A DNA stretch of 64,000 nucleotides from Massilia sp. BJB1822. GTDB lineage: Bacteria; Pseudomonadota; Gammaproteobacteria; Burkholderiales; Burkholderiaceae_D. Below, piece by piece: positions 63,832-64,000 of this stretch (positions are counted from its first letter, which is position 1; each line of letters begins with the position of its first letter). The DNA is taken from the NCBI RefSeq assembly GCF_013369485.1, contig NZ_JABWEB010000017.1:1-64000 (forward strand). Direction: 5' to 3'. The position numbers and the translations under genes are program-made. The notes beneath the pieces are model-generated. The model did no database searches. It was not told where the DNA came from and saw only the letters and a program-made list of their open reading frames with translations.

Positions 63832-64000
63832 TTACGCTGGCTTGGTCAGCTCGTTCAGGGCCAGGCGCAGCAGGCGGTCGGCTTCCTCGATCTGGGCGTC
63901 GGAGACGATCAGGGCCGGCGCCAGGCGCAGCACGTCGGTGCCGGCGATCAGCACCATCAGGCCTTGCGCTTCAGCGGCGCGCTGGATGTCTTTCGAGCGG
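63832..64000 (-). CDS. astC: Succinylornithine transaminase AstC/ArgD-like, C-terminal part (gene continues beyond the window)
   Basis: Only the last 55 codons and the TAA stop are inside the window. They read AQGLMVLIAGTDVLRLAPALIV and end in ALNELTKPA, the C-terminal domain of class III acetylornithine/succinylornithine aminotransferases. By position, first in the ast operon, it should be the succinylornithine transaminase (AstC/AruC), which makes succinylglutamate semialdehyde. The catalytic Lys lies outside the window. Confidence 0.85.
   Translation of the reverse strand, partial: RSKDIQRAAEAQGLMVLIAGTDVLRLAPALIVSDAQIEEADRLLRLALNELTKPA

Overview
The window is a GC-rich, gene-dense piece of a betaproteobacterial chromosome. 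Gene content and order (lptD-surA-pdxA-rsmA beside amgK-murU, pepP-ubiH, the aruF/aruG form of the arginine succinyltransferase pathway, a DPP7-like S46 peptidase, a split-alpha transhydrogenase) fit Oxalobacteraceae such as Massilia, Duganella or Janthinobacterium. The family assignment is an inference from gene content, not a search result. No rRNA, tRNA, CRISPR array, insertion sequence or prophage was seen. Most of the window is core chromosome with short accessory insertions.

Layout. 1-5.7 kb: the minus-strand envelope operon lptD-surA-pdxA-rsmA. 5.8-11.1 kb: a divergent plus-strand operon amgK-murU-pepP-ubiH-like-diguanylate cyclase, closed by a bidirectional terminator. 11.1-14.0 kb: the proton-translocating transhydrogenase in three genes. 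14.2-17.1 kb: a Nudix hydrolase and mnmA on plus, facing a receiver-like protein without its phosphoacceptor and an Xni-type nuclease on minus. 17.1-19.7 kb: accessory genes, namely a BrnT-like toxin with a shortened antitoxin, a lipoprotein, a GST and a VapBC pair. 19.7-27.2 kb: an iron island (feoA-feoB-Cys-rich protein, bfd, a TonB-like protein, a siderophore receptor with a PiuC-type hydroxylase, bacterioferritin) with two Fur-box-like sites in its two divergent promoters. 27.2-38.5 kb: mixed metabolism (PfkB kinase, GSTs, purB, cytochrome b561 with two YceI proteins, S46 peptidase, an SMR protein with altered active-site residues, a LysR regulator, an FMN reductase, a secreted MBL-like protein without metal ligands). 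38.6-52.9 kb: M14 peptidase, FUSC and EamA membrane proteins, an orphan MacB-like permease, a membrane diguanylate cyclase with a His/Pro-rich periplasmic insert, two very small proteins, an APC permease, a HAD phosphatase with a third YceI, a glycine-zipper protein, a DUF1993 protein and a decayed VapBC locus. 52.9-64 kb: arginine catabolism, read astC-aruF-aruG-astD-astB-gdh-astE on minus, with a giant NAD-dependent glutamate dehydrogenase inside the cluster.

How the parts fit. The ast genes turn arginine into glutamate and the dehydrogenase among them feeds glutamate into the TCA cycle as 2-oxoglutarate. The iron island couples ferrous uptake, siderophore uptake and storage or release (bfr/bfd) under likely Fur control. 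AmgK and MurU salvage cell-wall amino sugars next to the LPS-export gene lptD.

The most notable unexplained feature is a family of 41-49 bp near-perfect palindromes. Three complete copies and one probable cut copy share CCGTGTCC ends and a GGGGYC-N-GACCCC core. They differ in the short stem between, which stays self-complementary in each copy. All three complete copies lie between convergent genes. They look like REP-type mobile palindromes whose transposase is elsewhere.
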